Shown: positions 5,990 to 6,607 of the stretch, one piece after another | Layout of the letters: the number at the start of each line of letters is the position of its first letter | Numbering within the stretch: the first letter of the stretch is position 1 | Assembly: GCA_036264255.1 (NCBI GenBank) | Contig: DATARI010000074.1 | Location: 1-6,607 of the forward strand | DNA length: 6,607 nucleotides | Source of the DNA: DASZIT01 sp036264255 | GTDB taxonomy: Bacteria; Actinomycetota; Acidimicrobiia; Acidimicrobiales; RAAP-2 | Reading direction: 5' to 3' | Position numbers and translations under genes: made by a program | Notes under the pieces: generated by a model | What the model was told of the DNA's origin: nothing | The model's database searches: none | The model's input: the letters and a program-made list of their open reading frames with translations, nothing else

Positions 5990-6607
5990 GTGATTCCCGC
6001 CGTGTACCACATGAACCTGTTGCAGGCCATCGTGATCGGACTGCTCCAGGGGGTGAGCGAGCTCTTCCCGATCTCGAGCCTGGGCCACACGGTGCTGGTT
6101 CCCTCCTGGATCGGCGGCACCTGGGCCACGCTGGTGCGGCAAGAGGCCTCGGCCGAGAGCCCGTATCTGGCCTTCGTCGTCGGGTTGCACCTCGCCACCG
6201 CGATAGTCCTGCTCGGCTTCTACTTCCGGGAGTGGGTGCGGCTGATCGTCGGCTTCTTCCGATCGTTGGCCCACCGGAAGGTCGTCACCGACGAGGAGCG
6301 GTTGGCCTGGCTGATCATCGTCGCCACCATCCCGGTAGGCGCCCTCGGCCTCATCTTCGAGCATCAGTTCCGGGTGCTCTTCGCCAAGCCCCTCGCCGCC
6401 GCGCTGTTCCTGATGGTCAACGGGGTCATCCTGTTCTCCGGTGAGTTTCACCGCCGCCGCCATCAGGGAGCCTCTGCCAATGCCTCGGCCGATGGCGACG
6501 CCGAGGCGGACGCCGCCCCTTCGCCCACTGCCCCTGGCCGATTCCGCGACGACCACATCGTGACCATCGATGCCGAGGCCGAGCGGCAGTTGTCTCGGAT
6601 CGGCGTG
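5990..6607 (+). CDS. uppP: undecaprenyl-diphosphatase UppP (BacA), 3' end cut by window edge
   Basis: An integral membrane phosphatase that converts undecaprenyl diphosphate to the monophosphate lipid carrier for peptidoglycan and other envelope polymers; extra activity gives bacitracin resistance. 206 codons are visible from GTG 5990. The family's first active-site motif is at residues 20-33 (QGVSELFPISSLGH), with Glu24, Ser29-Ser30 and His33. The first of the two glutamates in the E. coli enzyme (VEGLTE) is Gln20 here. Hydrophobic segments lie at about 9-22, 58-79, 105-122 and 134-150. Then comes a polar Ala/Asp/His-rich loop from about 152 to beyond 200, longer than usual at this point. 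The second motif (PGxSRS) and its catalytic Arg should follow beyond the window. The start is chosen by Shine-Dalgarno; ATG 6011 is a possible alternative. The family call is strong although the protein is incomplete. Confidence 0.9.
   Translation, partial: MIPAVYHMNLLQAIVIGLLQGVSELFPISSLGHTVLVPSWIGGTWATLVRQEASAESPYLAFVVGLHLATAIVLLGFYFREWVRLIVGFFRSLAHRKVVTDEERLAWLIIVATIPVGALGLIFEHQFRVLFAKPLAAALFLMVNGVILFSGEFHRRRHQGASANASADGDAEADAAPSPTAPGRFRDDHIVTIDAEAERQLSRIGV

Noticed and set aside
5903..6556. 217-codon minus-strand frame opposite uppP
   Set aside because: The product is low-complexity and Glu/Gly-rich, while the plus strand encodes the UppP motif and membrane helices. The plus-strand frame at 5866-6444 is also a shadow in another frame.
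1..6607. tRNA, rRNA, CRISPR array, insertion sequence or a new defence system
   Set aside because: No T-loop-like segment with a cloverleaf, no spaced direct repeats, no transposase or integrase motifs and no defence-type domains were seen on either strand. Recognised genes and short regulatory gaps account for nearly all of the window.

Overview
The window is GC-rich with a strong G/C bias at third codon positions. Its gene content (DHA2-type drug exporter, leaderless-looking regulator gene, Hsp20 and UppP with actinobacterial-looking sequence) suggests a high-GC Actinomycetota chromosome, possibly an uncultured lineage. There is no rRNA or other marker gene, so this placement is inference. 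I see no insertion sequence, integrase, CRISPR array or tRNA; the region reads as ordinary chromosome.

Layout, left to right. Five complete genes and one partial gene lie on the minus strand, so transcription runs from right to left up to about position 5640; one partial gene on the right edge lies on the plus strand. (1) 1-1048 (minus, cut by the left edge): alpha/beta-fold hydrolase. (2) 1091-2074 (minus): FMN-dependent nitronate monooxygenase-like enzyme, 42 bases upstream of the hydrolase and probably co-transcribed with it. (3) 2180-3775 (minus): 14-helix MFS (DHA2/EmrB-QacA) exporter. (4) 3813-4448 (minus): MarR-family regulator, 37 bases upstream of the exporter; together they form a classic regulator-plus-efflux-pump pair. 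A good sigma70-type promoter (TTGACC, 17 bases, TAAACA) sits 7 bases before a GTG, pointing to a leaderless regulator mRNA. (5) 4481-5026 (minus): unrecognised 181-residue protein, preceded by a perfect 15-bp tandem repeat. (6) 5142-5582 (minus): small heat-shock protein Hsp20, with a near-perfect Shine-Dalgarno, a strong terminator-like hairpin downstream and a CIRCE element (HrcA operator) upstream. (7) 5990 to the right edge (plus): undecaprenyl-diphosphatase UppP/BacA, cut by the window end.

How they fit together. There are three functional blocks: an oxidoreductase/hydrolase pair of unknown substrate; a MarR-controlled export module; and a heat-shock gene under probable HrcA control, divergent from a cell-wall lipid-carrier recycling gene across a roughly 310-base gap. 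The most informative non-coding signals are the CIRCE element (5650-5676), the marR promoter (4456-4484) and the hairpin after hsp20 (5101-5135). I found no convincing evidence of a previously undescribed system; the points most worth following up are HrcA control of a lone hsp20, the variant UppP active-site motif with its long polar loop, and the unknown 181-residue gene.
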